45,327 nt of DNA from an uncultured Lachnospiraceae bacterium. Lineage in GTDB: Bacteria > Bacillota > Clostridia > Lachnospirales > Lachnospiraceae. The stretch is taken from contig CAOKWI010000032.1 in assembly GCA_948473115.1 (NCBI GenBank), positions 1 to 45,327 on the forward strand. The letters run 5' to 3'. This document shows, piece after piece, positions 17,577 through 25,752 of the stretch. The notes below the pieces were generated by a model that saw only the letters and a program-made list of their open reading frames with translations, was not told the DNA's origin and did no database searches. Both the position numbers and the translations under genes were made by a program. Each line of letters starts with the position of its first letter. Within the stretch, counting starts at the first letter, position 1.

Positions 17577-18254
17577 ATGAGATTGCGCAATATTACAGGC
17601 TCCCGTGAGGCCATTGCCGCCAGTCCCTACGTGATACAGGAGGCTGTGCAGCCGGACTGCCCCGGTACATGGCATAAAATTTTTGGGAATGATAACCCCG
17701 TTCACATTGAAATCGGAATGGGAAAGGGCAAATTTATACATACTATGGCCAGGGAGCATTCGGGAATTAATTATGTGGGAATTGAGAAATATTCCAGCGT
17801 GCTGCTTCGGGCGATTCAAAAGATGGAGCAGGAAGAACTGCCAAACCTGAAATTCCTGCGTATGGATGCAGAGGATATTGTCAAGGTGTTTGGCGCAGGC
17901 GAGGTGGATCGGATCTACCTTAATTTTTCCGATCCCTGGCCTAAGGACAGGCATGCCAAGAGACGGCTTCCTTCCCGCCAGTTCCTGGCACGCTATGAAG
18001 TGATCCTGAAAGAGGAAGGTTGTCTGGAATTTAAGACGGATAACAGGGAACTGTTTGATTTTGCCGTGGAGGAACTGGAGCCGGCGGGCTGGAAAGCGCA
18101 GGTTGTCACCTACGACCTGCACAGCGACGCAGTCTTGATGCAGGGGAATGTAATGACGGAATACGAGGAGAAATTTTCCGCCATGGGCAACCCTATCTGT
18201 AAGTATATCATCTATCCGCTTGCGAATTGCGAAGCAATTTGCAGGAATTGTTAA
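17577..18254 (+). CDS. trmB: tRNA (guanine-N7)-methyltransferase
   Basis: TrmB uses S-adenosylmethionine to form m7G46 in tRNAs. The 225-residue protein has the SAM-binding motif EIGMGKGKF, GIEKYSSVLLRA, and the family hallmark LNFSDPWPKDRHAKRR, then FKTDNRELFDF. The last residues (LANCEAICRNC) are encoded by a palindrome GCGAATTGC-GAA-GCAATTTGC (18221-18241) and are not part of the normal family C-terminus (an inference from memory of homologues). The insertion probably replaced the original stop region without harming the fold. Confidence 0.93.
   Translation: MRLRNITGSREAIAASPYVIQEAVQPDCPGTWHKIFGNDNPVHIEIGMGKGKFIHTMAREHSGINYVGIEKYSSVLLRAIQKMEQEELPNLKFLRMDAEDIVKVFGAGEVDRIYLNFSDPWPKDRHAKRRLPSRQFLARYEVILKEEGCLEFKTDNRELFDFAVEELEPAGWKAQVVTYDLHSDAVLMQGNVMTEYEEKFSAMGNPICKYIIYPLANCEAICRNC
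18221..18241. repeat. Palindrome inside the 3' end of trmB
   Basis: GCGAATTGC and GCAATTTGC pair around GAA, giving a tight hairpin with a GCGAAGC core at 18229-18235. It is read in frame as ANCEAIC. Confidence 0.65.
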
Positions 18255-18297
18255 AAATTATCTTTTTATCGTTCCTTATCATAGTGGATTCGCCATA

Positions 18298-18327
18298 TTG
18301 GGTTCATTATATTAGGTTTATTATAGT
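18298..18327 (+). promoter_or_regulatory. Possible promoter of trxA
   Basis: TTGGGT (18298-18303) and TATAGT (18322-18327) are spaced by 18 bases in an AT-rich gap that also holds near-repeats of TATAGTnGATTC. The -35 match is modest. Confidence 0.35.
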
Positions 18328-18369
18328 AGATTCAGGTACCGTCAGCCGGTACAGAAAAGGAGAGACAAA

Positions 18370-18687
18370 ATGGAGTACAAGTTTACAACGGACAACTTTG
18401 AGACAGAGGTATTACAGTCGTCTGTCCCTGTGTTTGTGGATTTCTATGCCGACTGGTGTAATCCATGTAAGATGATGGCACCTGTGGTGGAAAAGCTGGC
18501 GGAGGAGTTTGACGGCAGGGTAAAAGTGGGGAAATGCAATATTGATGAAAACATGCAGATTGCACAGAGGTACCGGGTGGCAAGCATTCCCACCTTCATG
18601 ATTTTTAAAGAGGGAAAACCCTGCGCTACCCAGATGGGGGTTCAGCCTGCATCGGAGTTAAAGAAAATGATAGAACAGGCGCAGTGA
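18370..18687 (+). CDS. trxA: Thioredoxin
   Basis: A 105-residue thioredoxin, the small cytoplasmic dithiol reductant. The active site is W-C30-N-P-C33 in DFYADWCNPCKMM, so Asn replaces the usual Gly of WCGPC; this changes the dipeptide that tunes redox potential. The cis-proline loop appears as ASIPTFMIFKEG. GGAGAG precedes the ATG. The downstream YitT-like gene begins four bases after the stop, so the two are probably co-transcribed. Confidence 0.93.
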   Translation: MEYKFTTDNFETEVLQSSVPVFVDFYADWCNPCKMMAPVVEKLAEEFDGRVKVGKCNIDENMQIAQRYRVASIPTFMIFKEGKPCATQMGVQPASELKKMIEQAQ

Positions 18688-18691
18688 TGAT

Positions 18692-19567
18692 ATGAATAAG
18701 AAGTTTTGGATTGACGAAGGAAAAAAGACATCAGTCTGTATCCTGGGAGCCTTTCTGTATGCGGCGGGGATCAACCTTTTTGTAGTGCCCTCCGGGTTGT
18801 ATACCGGAGGGGTTATGGGTATCTGTCAGGTGATCCGTACGCTGCTGGCCAGGTATCTGCAGGTGGAATTTACCGCCTTTGATATTGCGGGTGTTATTTA
18901 TTACATGATCAATATTCCTATCTTTATTGTGGCATTTACAAAGATAGGGCGGCGGTTCCTGATAAAGACAGTGATTTCCGTCACTGCAATGACACTGTTT
19001 CTGTCCCTGATCCCTGTGACGGTGGTGGTAGAGGATGCCATGGCGGCGTGCGTGGTAGGAGGCATCATTTCAGGCGCGGGATCGGGGATTCTCCTGCGCA
19101 TGGGCTCCTCCGGGGGCGGCATGGATGTGGTAGGAGTACTATTGACAAAGTGGAAGCAGGATTTCAGCGTGGGAAAGGTGGGGCTGCTGGTGAATCTGGC
19201 GCTTTACGGCACCTGTGCTTTTCTGTTTGACATAGAGATCGTAGTGTATTCCGTGATCTACGCCGCAGTGTATTCGGTGGCAATGGATAGGGTGCATACC
19301 CAGAATATCAATGTGGAGGTCCATGTGATTACCAAGGCGGACACTACCGCGTTGGAGAAGGAAGTGTTCCAGGAATTGGGAAGGGGTGTGACCAAATGGT
19401 CCACCCTGGGAGCCTATACCTACGACAGATCCCATATTTTGTACATTATGCTGTCCAAATACGAGGTGGGACGGCTCAGGAACATCGTCCATAAATATGA
19501 TCCTGATGCTTTTATTGTGTTGAATGAAGGCGTCAACGTGATCGGGCATTATCTGAAGAAGCTGTAA
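18692..19567 (+). CDS. YitT family membrane protein (DUF161/DUF2179)
   Basis: A 291-residue integral membrane protein with about five to six hydrophobic segments in its first 205 residues (for example SVCILGAFLYAAGINLFVV, and glycine-rich GGIISGAGSGILL) and a C-terminal soluble DUF2179 domain of about 80 residues (NVEVHVITK to EGVNVIGHYL). The function of this widespread Firmicutes family is not established; a transport or small-ligand-sensing role is often suggested. No strong ribosome binding site precedes the ATG, consistent with coupling to trxA. Confidence 0.85.
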   Translation: MNKKFWIDEGKKTSVCILGAFLYAAGINLFVVPSGLYTGGVMGICQVIRTLLARYLQVEFTAFDIAGVIYYMINIPIFIVAFTKIGRRFLIKTVISVTAMTLFLSLIPVTVVVEDAMAACVVGGIISGAGSGILLRMGSSGGGMDVVGVLLTKWKQDFSVGKVGLLVNLALYGTCAFLFDIEIVVYSVIYAAVYSVAMDRVHTQNINVEVHVITKADTTALEKEVFQELGRGVTKWSTLGAYTYDRSHILYIMLSKYEVGRLRNIVHKYDPDAFIVLNEGVNVIGHYLKKL

Positions 19568-19579
19568 GGTTATTTTTCC

Positions 19580-19607
19580 AGGGAAGCGCTTTCAGCAGCG
19601 TTTCCCT
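19580..19607. repeat. Hairpin after the YitT gene
   Basis: GGGAA-GCGCT (19581-19590) and AGC-A-GCGTTTCCC (19594-19606) form an imperfect stem around TTC. It contains the CAGCGTTTCCCTA motif shared with 236-246 and, inexactly, 21731-21742. No T run follows, so it is more likely a repeat than a terminator. Confidence 0.5.
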
Positions 19608-19647
19608 AATACATCGGCTACCGTCCGGGACGGCAGTTTTATGGAAA

Positions 19648-19818
19648 ATGCTGGATAACATGAAGAAGGATGCGGAGAAAAAGGGCTTGAAAAAAGGAAT
19701 AGACCAAATGAACAGATTAGTTCAACAGCTTCTCATGGATGGAAGGCAGGAAGAGCTGATTCGTGCGACTGCTGATGCGAGGGTTCGGAGAAAGCTGCTG
19801 AGGGAATATCATATATGA
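19648..19818 (+). pseudogene. Remnant of a Lachnospiraceae Rpn/PD-(D/E)XK-type protein (C-terminal tail)
   Basis: A 56-codon frame, too short for a full gene, encodes a Lys/Glu/Gly-rich stretch (DAEKKGLKKGIDQ) followed by NRLVQQLLMDGRQEELIRA and a basic end RRKLLREYHI. In my recollection this matches the C-terminal tail of the large Rpn-like (PD-(D/E)XK nuclease/putative transposase) families of Lachnospiraceae, whose tails carry repeated KG-I/L-E/K-KG units. No catalytic domain or ribosome binding site lies upstream, so it is read as a decayed 3' fragment. It could instead be a genuine small protein. Confidence 0.45.
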
Positions 19819-19825
19819 TATAATA

Positions 19826-20097
19826 GCCGCAAAGGAAAAACAAGCGACTGCGAAGCAGGCATTTGTTTTTCCTGCGGCATTAACGAGCAAACGCCCGATG
19901 TAATCGGGCAGGGAGCGCTGAAAGCGCGGGTTTGCGAGTTTTATGATATAATGAGCGTTAGCGAGAAGAATGTGCTTGCACATCCGGCGAACGGTTCATT
20001 GTACCATGAATCGTAGATTCATGGTACAATGAACCATATTCGGGGTACTCAGCGGCCGAATGGCAATCCATCATGAATCGAAGATTCATGACGTAGC
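19826..20097. repeat. Palindrome tract
   Basis: Successive hairpins fill the gap between the remnant and the next gene. They include GCCGCA..TGCGGC (19826-19831/19873-19878) with an inner GGAAAAACA/TGTTTTTCC stem, a three-armed fold with CAAAC/GTTTG, CCCGAT/ATCGGG and GCGCT/AGCGC (about 19884-19940), a perfect 20-bp stem with a 3-base loop (19993-20012/20016-20035), and a 9-bp stem TCATGAATC/GATTCATGA (20071-20091). The last two share the CATGAATC motif. No gene is supported. Confidence 0.7.
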
Positions 20098-20135
20098 AGA
20101 AGCTGCCACAAGGGAAACCATGTGGCAGCTTTTTG
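20098..20135 (+). terminator. Rho-independent terminator, plus strand
   Basis: AGCTGCCACA (20101-20110) and TGTGGCAGCT (20121-20130) form a perfect 10-bp stem with a 10-base loop, followed by TTTT. It would end transcripts coming from the trxA side. Confidence 0.75.
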
Positions 20136-20183
20136 ATATAGTTAAATGCCATTCACAGGAAGCCCATTTGATGGAATAAGGAT

Positions 20184-21161
20184 TCAATATTCAGGGTATC
20201 CTGTGCGGAATCCCATCTGGATGTCATGATGGATTCTGTCAAGACAGTAGTTGGTCTTGTGTTCGAAATCGATATATTGCAGCAGGTCTTCGTCCGTCAG
20301 CTCCGTTTCCGGGAGATAGTAACTGCTGTCCATGGAACACAGGGCGATTCCTACGCCGGTATACTCTTCCGGAGAGGATATGACGGTGATGTCCTCTGAG
20401 GCGTATAGGCACTCCTCCTCATACTTTCTGGACAGTTCCTCAAGGCGGCTACTTTCGGATTCCGACAAGGGGCGGCTGTATCCGCCGCTTACGTCAAGCT
20501 TGCTGCCGAACATAGCCAGGTACACACGGTCCACTTCCTCATCGCTCATTTGTTCCATGCGCTCATACCACGGATGTTCATTTATCAGGATTTCTGCCGC
20601 CTTCCGGTCTATGCTGTATGCTTCCCGGTGATGCTGGTCGATGATCTGCAGCAGTTCTTCATCCGTCAGTTCCTCCTGGGGCAGGTACAGGGTGCGGCAG
20701 GTGGTATCCATGGCCACGCCTGAACCGCTGTACTCCTGGGCGCTCTGTATATATGTCATCTGTGACTGGGGCAGGATGGCGCCGCTTTCATATCTGCTGT
20801 TCAGTTCCTCATACCGTATCCGCTCGTTCTCCGTGTAGGGGCGGTTCATTTCAGTAGCTTCGCCGGCATTGGCAATTTGATAATTTTCTGTTATCTCCTG
20901 TTCATCCATTGCTTCCATCCTTTGCCTGTAGGCATTTACAATGCCCATGGCGGAAGCTGTGACACCAAAGACAAGAAAACATGCGATACAGGCGACGACA
21001 GCTTTGGAAAAGCGCGATCCTGACTTTTTAGCGGGTCTATATGCTTTTTTCATGGAAATAATATTGCTGTCATGGGTGCCGCTCTCCAGAGAGTCTAGCG
21101 TATCCAGCACGGCATTGTGTACTACGTCAGGTACATTGGGGAAAATATTTTTGTTCATCAT
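20184..21161 (-). CDS. One-TM protein with duplicated C-terminal domain, probable anti-sigma partner
   Basis: The 325-residue protein has about 50 cytoplasmic residues, one membrane helix (about 53-76), and an external part. That part holds two related repeats, roughly 108-188 and 228-310, each with RPxxExExxRxEEL early and YLPxxELTDExLLQ-ID late. Its start codon overlaps the sigma-factor stop (TAATG), giving tight translational coupling. One-TM proteins encoded directly after an ECF sigma gene are commonly anti-sigma factors, so I infer that it holds the sigma factor and senses something outside the cell through the repeats. No zinc-binding HxxxCxxC motif is present. I do not recognise the external domain. 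Confidence 0.65.
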   Translation of the reverse strand: MMNKNIFPNVPDVVHNAVLDTLDSLESGTHDSNIISMKKAYRPAKKSGSRFSKAVVACIACFLVFGVTASAMGIVNAYRQRMEAMDEQEITENYQIANAGEATEMNRPYTENERIRYEELNSRYESGAILPQSQMTYIQSAQEYSGSGVAMDTTCRTLYLPQEELTDEELLQIIDQHHREAYSIDRKAAEILINEHPWYERMEQMSDEEVDRVYLAMFGSKLDVSGGYSRPLSESESSRLEELSRKYEEECLYASEDITVISSPEEYTGVGIALCSMDSSYYLPETELTDEDLLQYIDFEHKTNYCLDRIHHDIQMGFRTGYPEY

Positions 21162-21652
21162 TACATTACTCCTTTTAATCTCTGCCTTAGCATGGCTTTT
21201 CCGCGGTACAGGCGGTTTCTCACATTGGCCTCTGTGATCCCCATAATCTTCCCGATCTCTCTGGCGGAATACCCTTCTATCTCGTGGAGGACGATGGGGA
21301 GCCTGTATTTTTCATCTAACTTCATTAATTCCAACATGATCTCAGACTCCTCCGTCATGAGATCTGCCTCTGCTGTTTCCACGGCATCCGCGTCCCACCC
21401 CGGGTAGTCTTCCAGGGAAACATACCGTTGGGCATGTCTGATAATAAGGTAACACTCGTTGATTACAATTCTGGTAAGCCATGTCTTAAAATACTGGTCG
21501 TTACGAAGAGTATTTAGCTTTTGATAGGCTTTTAGAACTGCATTTTGTATGGCATCTGCGCAGTCCTCGTCATTGTGGAGAATTGATTTGGCCACGCGGT
21601 AAAGCGAGCCTTCGGCAGCCATGACCGCCTGGGCAAAGCGTTGATGGTCCAT
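21161..21652 (-). CDS. ECF-type RNA polymerase sigma factor (sigma-70 family)
   Basis: A 163-residue protein with sigma region 2 (residues about 10-75, including DEDCADAIQNAVLKAYQKL and FKTWLTRIVINEC) and region 4 (about 105-158, with LPIVLHEIEGYSAREIGKI and the recognition helix EANVRNRLYRGKAMLRQRL). Regions 1 and 3 are absent, as in ECF sigmas. It probably directs RNA polymerase to stress or envelope promoters, including perhaps its own, under control of the coupled downstream protein. No confident promoter was identified upstream, where a dispersed hairpin occurs at 21713-21739. Confidence 0.88.
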   Translation of the reverse strand: MDHQRFAQAVMAAEGSLYRVAKSILHNDEDCADAIQNAVLKAYQKLNTLRNDQYFKTWLTRIVINECYLIIRHAQRYVSLEDYPGWDADAVETAEADLMTEESEIMLELMKLDEKYRLPIVLHEIEGYSAREIGKIMGITEANVRNRLYRGKAMLRQRLKGVM

Positions 21653-21712
21653 GTCGTCCTGTGTCCTTTCCGAAGCCGCCCGGCGTTAAGCGCAGCGGTT
21701 TCACATGTTCTA

Positions 21713-21739
21713 AGGAAACGCTGATTGAATCAGCATTTC
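21713..21739. repeat. Dispersed hairpin upstream of the sigma gene
   Basis: GGAAACGCTGAT (21713-21724) and ATCAGCATTTCC (21728-21739) pair around TGA with one G-T-type mismatch. The arms resemble the hairpin at 19580-19607 and the inverted repeat near 187-246. Confidence 0.55.
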
Positions 21740-21890
21740 CCTAAGTATTTCGGCCGATTTACTTGTCTACAATAATTAGATTCTTCAGAAGAGTAAAACA
21801 ATTCATTCAATTGAAAAAAATGAAATAAAAAAAATAAGATCAGAAAAATAAGATCAGAAAAAGGGGAAAAAGAAAATAAAATGTCTGCAA

Positions 21891-21932
21891 GAAAAAAGCG
21901 GGAACCGGACAGTGGATCCTGTCGGTTCCCGA
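21891..21932 (-). terminator. Terminator of pyrG
   Basis: On the minus strand GGGAACCGACAGG pairs with CCTGTC-CGGTTCCC-type sequence (CTGTCCGGTTCCC) and is followed by CGCTTTTTTC. The T run is seen on the plus strand as AAAAAAG at 21892-21898. The stem lies about 135 bases past the pyrG stop. Confidence 0.8.
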
Positions 21933-21987
21933 AAAGTAGAAGAAGCCCGGGCAATGTGTTATATTTTATTCCCGCGAGCAATGAGCC

Positions 21988-22144
21988 AAGTCAACTGTGT
22001 TGACTTTGTGCCGCTGCTTGCACGAGCATAAAGCCATGTTCCATGGCTTGGCGAATGCCGCGAGGGTCAAATACCAAGGTGTCCAAAGGACACCTTCTGC
22101 TCTGCAGCGCTGCAAGCTTGATACCCCGTTGCTTGCAGCGGGGT
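21988..22144. repeat. Cluster of short palindromes overlapping the 3' end of pyrG
   Basis: AAGTCAAC-TGT-GTTGACTT (21988-22006), AAGCCATG-TTC-CATGGCTT (22031-22049), AAGGTGTCC-AAA-GGACACCTT (22076-22096) and ACCCCG..CGGGGT (22123-22144) follow one another. The first three are perfect stems with 3-base loops. The last two lie inside the pyrG reading frame and encode most of its C-terminal tail. Confidence 0.7.
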
Positions 22145-23749
22145 CTTGGATTTATTTTCCAGCGCCGCCGCGATAAATCCCTTAAATAACGGGTGTGGCC
22201 TGTTGGGGCGGGACTTTAATTCAGGGTGTCCCTGGGTAGCGATATAGAAAGGATGCTCCGTCAGCTCGCACATTTCCACAATGCGTCCGTCAGGGGAGAG
22301 GCCGGAAAGGCGCAGGCCCTTTTCGGTCAAGATGGCGCGGTAATCATTGTTTACTTCATAGCGGTGGCGGTGCCTTTCATAAATGGTCTCTTCACCGTAC
22401 AGCTCAAATGCCCTGGAATTCTTGTCCAGCACACAGGGGTACGCCCCCAGCCGCAGGGTGCCTCCGATATCCTCCACCCCATTCTGATCCGGCATCAGTG
22501 CGATCACAGGATGGGTGGTGCCGGGGTCCAGCTCTATGCTGTGGGCATCGTTGTAGCCAACCACGTTCCTGGCATATTCCACGATGGTCAGCTGCATGCC
22601 CAGACAGAGCCCCAGCATGGGCTTATTGTGGGTGCGGGCGTACTGAATGGCAAGAATCTTGCCTTCAATTCCCCGGGAACCGAAACCGCCGGGGATCAGG
22701 ATGCCGTTCACATCATCCAGCAGCTCCGCCACGTTTTCCCCGGTCACTGTCTCGGAATCGATCCATTTGATATGGACAGTGGTGTGATTGGTGATGCCGC
22801 CGTGCTTCAATGCCTCCACTACGCTGATATATGCGTCATGGAGAGATACATATTTTCCTACCAGGGCAATGGTAACGTCACTGGTGGGATGCCTCAGGTC
22901 GTCCACCATTTTCTCCCAGTCCATCAGATCCGGCTCGGGGCAGTCGAGATGAAGGCATTCACACACTGCCTGGGCCAAGTGTTCCCTTTCCATGGCCAGG
23001 GGCGCCTCATACAGGTATTCCACATCCAGATTTTGCAGCACGCGGCTGCTGGGCACATTGCAGAACAGGGCGATTTTATCCTTGATGCTCTGATCAAGGG
23101 GGTGTTCGCTCCTGCATACAATGATATCCGGCTGTATGCCCATTCCCTGTAGATCCTTGACGCTGGCTTGGGTGGGCTTGGTCTTAAGCTCCTGGGAGGC
23201 GCTTAAGTAAGGAATCAGTGTGACATGGATCAAAATGGCATTCTCATGCCCTACGTCATGCTGGAACTGCCGGATGGATTCCAGAAAGGGCTGGCTTTCA
23301 ATATCACCCACCGTTCCCCCCACCTCGATAATGGCGATACGGGTGTCGGGATCGGTAAAATTGCGGTAAAAGCGGCTCTTGATTTCATTCGTGATATGGG
23401 GAATGACCTGTACGGTGCCGCCGCCGTAGTCACCCCGTCTTTCTTTCTGTAATACGGACCAGTATACCTTACCTGTGGTCACGTTGGAGTTTTTATCCAG
23501 ACTTTCATCGATAAACCGTTCATAATGTCCCAGATCCAGGTCGGTCTCGGCGCCGTCGTCGGTGACGAACACTTCGCCGTGCTGGATCGGGTTCATGGTG
23601 CCGGGATCGATATTGATATAAGGATCGAATTTCTGCATGGTCACCTTATAGCCTCTCGCTTTCAAAAGCCTGCCCAGTGATGCCGCGGTGATGCCCTTGC
23701 CCAGGCCGGAAACAACACCACCTGTTACGAAAACATATTTTACTGCCAT
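22067..23749 (-). CDS. pyrG: CTP synthase
   Basis: CTP synthase aminates UTP to CTP using glutamine. The 560-residue protein has the N-terminal synthase domain ([30 protein letters not shown]) and a C-terminal class I glutamine amidotransferase domain with the nucleophile in GLCLGMQ (near residue 380) and IPGGFGSRG. The start is ATG 23749, after AGAGGGAC; an upstream in-frame ATG at 23806 is not needed. The family usually ends soon after [12 protein letters not shown]; here about 25 extra residues (TPLQATGYQ.. to ..SFGHLGI) are encoded by palindromic repeats, so the native stop seems to have been lost to a repeat insertion. An element of 215 bp with inverted ends lies directly upstream. Confidence 0.95.
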   Translation of the reverse strand: MAVKYVFVTGGVVSGLGKGITAASLGRLLKARGYKVTMQKFDPYINIDPGTMNPIQHGEVFVTDDGAETDLDLGHYERFIDESLDKNSNVTTGKVYWSVLQKERRGDYGGGTVQVIPHITNEIKSRFYRNFTDPDTRIAIIEVGGTVGDIESQPFLESIRQFQHDVGHENAILIHVTLIPYLSASQELKTKPTQASVKDLQGMGIQPDIIVCRSEHPLDQSIKDKIALFCNVPSSRVLQNLDVEYLYEAPLAMEREHLAQAVCECLHLDCPEPDLMDWEKMVDDLRHPTSDVTIALVGKYVSLHDAYISVVEALKHGGITNHTTVHIKWIDSETVTGENVAELLDDVNGILIPGGFGSRGIEGKILAIQYARTHNKPMLGLCLGMQLTIVEYARNVVGYNDAHSIELDPGTTHPVIALMPDQNGVEDIGGTLRLGAYPCVLDKNSRAFELYGEETIYERHRHRYEVNNDYRAILTEKGLRLSGLSPDGRIVEMCELTEHPFYIATQGHPELKSRPNRPHPLFKGFIAAALENKSKTPLQATGYQACSAAEQKVSFGHLGI

Positions 23750-23835
23750 AAAGTCCCTCTTTTCTGTGCCGCTTCCCATAAAATCCGGCAATGTGTCATG
23801 CGGCACGGAGACACAATTGGAGATGCCAGCCTCTT

Positions 23836-24050
23836 CTTAGGAACTGTTAAAGAATTAATCTTCACATTTGACTTGTCTGAGATTGCAAATGCCGCGTTGG
23901 TCTACGCTCCGCTTCGGTCCGTGCTGGACGTGTGCCACTGGCACACAGCACCATCAGTCGACGATGCCCGCATCGCCTCCTTCTTCCGCCTTGCCTTTGC
24001 GCTCTCATCCTGCGTCAAAGTGTAAAGTTAATTCTTAACAGTTCCTTAAG
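23836..24050. mobile_element. MITE-like element with 37-bp imperfect terminal inverted repeats
   Basis: The left end (23836-23872, beginning CTTAGGAACTGTTAA) and the reverse complement of the right end (24014-24050, beginning CTTAAGGAACTGTTAA) align over their full length with a few differences. The 141-bp interior holds further palindromic pieces such as GTGTGCCACTGGCACAC and encodes no plausible protein. It sits between pyrG and the DUF1846 gene. No target duplication could be assigned. Confidence 0.65.
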
Positions 24051-24075
24051 GCTGGCATAAAATGTTTACCTTACA

Positions 24076-25551
24076 TCAATATTTCTTCCTGGAGGTCTGG
24101 ACGGGTTCGCTGGTCAGATCCACCCCAAGCTTTTTGAAAATTTTAACATCCACCTCGGAAAGCATGACGGAGGTATGTACCTGGCAGCCCTTCAGATTGG
24201 GCAGCTGTTCCATGGCAAGTCTGGCATTGTCGTCATGGCAGGCCGCCAGGGAAAGGGCGATCAGCGCTTCGTCGGTGTGAAGCCTGGGGTTTCTGCCTCC
24301 CAGGTAGCGGACCTTTAAGTCCTGGATGGGCGCAATGGCCTCCGGCTTGATCAATTTCACATCATGATCGATGCCGGCCAGGTATTTCAACGCATTCAGC
24401 AGCAAGGCTGCGGATGCCCCCAGGAAATCAGAGGTTTTGGATGTGATGATCTGCTGGTCCGAAAGCTCGATGGCAGCAGTGGGAACGCCAAGCTCCTCCG
24501 CACGCTGCCTGCATGCTACCGTGACCTTCCGGTCATCGGTGGAAATCTTCTCCTGTTTCATCAGCAGTTCGATCTTATATAATTCATTTTCGGAAGCGCC
24601 GTCCTGGACCATCTTGTTCAGGGTGGCATAGTAGCGGCGTATGATCTCCATGCGGGACGCCTCGCAGCAGGCATCATCGTCTATGATACAGTTTCCCGCC
24701 ATATTGACGCCCATATCGGTGGGGGATTTATAAGGATTTTCACCGTAGATCCCTTCAAATATGGCATTTAATACAGGGAAAATCTCAATGTCCCGGTTAT
24801 AATTGACGGCGGTGATCCCATATGCTTCCAGGTGGAAGGGATCGATCATATTGACGTCGTTCAGATCCGCGGTGGCGGCCTCATAAGCCAGATTGATCGG
24901 ATGCTTCAAGGGAAGGTTCCATATGGGGAAGGTTTCAAATTTTGCATAACCGGCCTTGATCCCGCACAGATTATCATGGTAGAGCTGTGAAAGACAGGTC
25001 GCCATCTTGCCGCTGCCGGGTCCCGGGGCGGTGACGACTACCAGAGGCCTGGTGGTCTTGATGTAATCGTTTTTGCCGTAACCGTCCCTGCTGATAATCA
25101 GGGGAATGTTGGCGGGATAGCCTTCAATGGTATAATGCAGATAGACCTTAATGTTTTTCTTTTCCAGCTTGGCTTTGAACTGGTCGGCGCTGTTCTGGCC
25201 GGAGTAGTGTGTGATGACCACACTGCCCACGTAAAGTCCCTTTTGCTGGAACTCGTCACGCAGGCGCAGCACATCCACGTCATAGGTGATGCCCAGATCG
25301 CCTCGGACTTTGTTTTTCTCAATATCCGCGGCGTTGATCACAATAATGATCTCCGCGTAATCCGAAAGCTGCATCAGCATCCGCAGCTTGGAATCGGGAG
25401 CAAAACCGGGGAGTACACGGGAAGCGTGGTAATCGTCGAAAAGCTTTCCGCCGAACTCCAGGTAAAGCTTGTCCCCGAACTGCCCGATCCGTTCCTTGAT
25501 GTGTTCTGACTGCATTTTAAGGTATTTTTCGTTGTCAAAGCCTGTTTTCAT
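24076..25551 (-). CDS. DUF1846 domain-containing protein
   Basis: The 491-residue protein matches the DUF1846 (UPF0371) family of Firmicutes and is full length. Visible features include a P-loop-like VVVTAPGPGSGKMATCLSQL (about 172-191), HYTIEGYPANIPLIIS, and a C-terminal Rossmann-like region with KYLAGIDHDVKLI. A structure is known for a streptococcal member, but the biochemical role is not established; the GPGSGK loop suggests nucleotide or phosphate binding. The protein is cytoplasmic. It is divergent from ftsH across a 383-bp gap and has a CCTC-complement (GAGGGAC) ribosome binding site before the ATG. Confidence 0.9.
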   Translation of the reverse strand: MKTGFDNEKYLKMQSEHIKERIGQFGDKLYLEFGGKLFDDYHASRVLPGFAPDSKLRMLMQLSDYAEIIIVINAADIEKNKVRGDLGITYDVDVLRLRDEFQQKGLYVGSVVITHYSGQNSADQFKAKLEKKNIKVYLHYTIEGYPANIPLIISRDGYGKNDYIKTTRPLVVVTAPGPGSGKMATCLSQLYHDNLCGIKAGYAKFETFPIWNLPLKHPINLAYEAATADLNDVNMIDPFHLEAYGITAVNYNRDIEIFPVLNAIFEGIYGENPYKSPTDMGVNMAGNCIIDDDACCEASRMEIIRRYYATLNKMVQDGASENELYKIELLMKQEKISTDDRKVTVACRQRAEELGVPTAAIELSDQQIITSKTSDFLGASAALLLNALKYLAGIDHDVKLIKPEAIAPIQDLKVRYLGGRNPRLHTDEALIALSLAACHDDNARLAMEQLPNLKGCQVHTSVMLSEVDVKIFKKLGVDLTSEPVQTSRKKY

Positions 25552-25686
25552 GAGTCCCTCTCTTGTCTTGTTAAATGCGTATGCCCAATTTTTATTTTAC
25601 TATTCTACCATAGTTTTTTTTAGATTGGAATGGTTAAAAGTTTAGAAATCTTTTAGAGATGAAGAGTTTTTTTCATACTTATGCTA

Positions 25687-25715
25687 TTGATTTATCAAAC
25701 CATTCTCTCTATAAT
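25687..25715 (+). promoter_or_regulatory. Promoter of ftsH
   Basis: TTGATT (25687-25692) and a consensus TATAAT (25710-25715) are 17 bases apart. This gives a leader of about 210 bases before ftsH. Confidence 0.7.
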
Positions 25716-25752
25716 AAAATAGGTTTAGTCTCATAAGCAATTTATTGTATTT

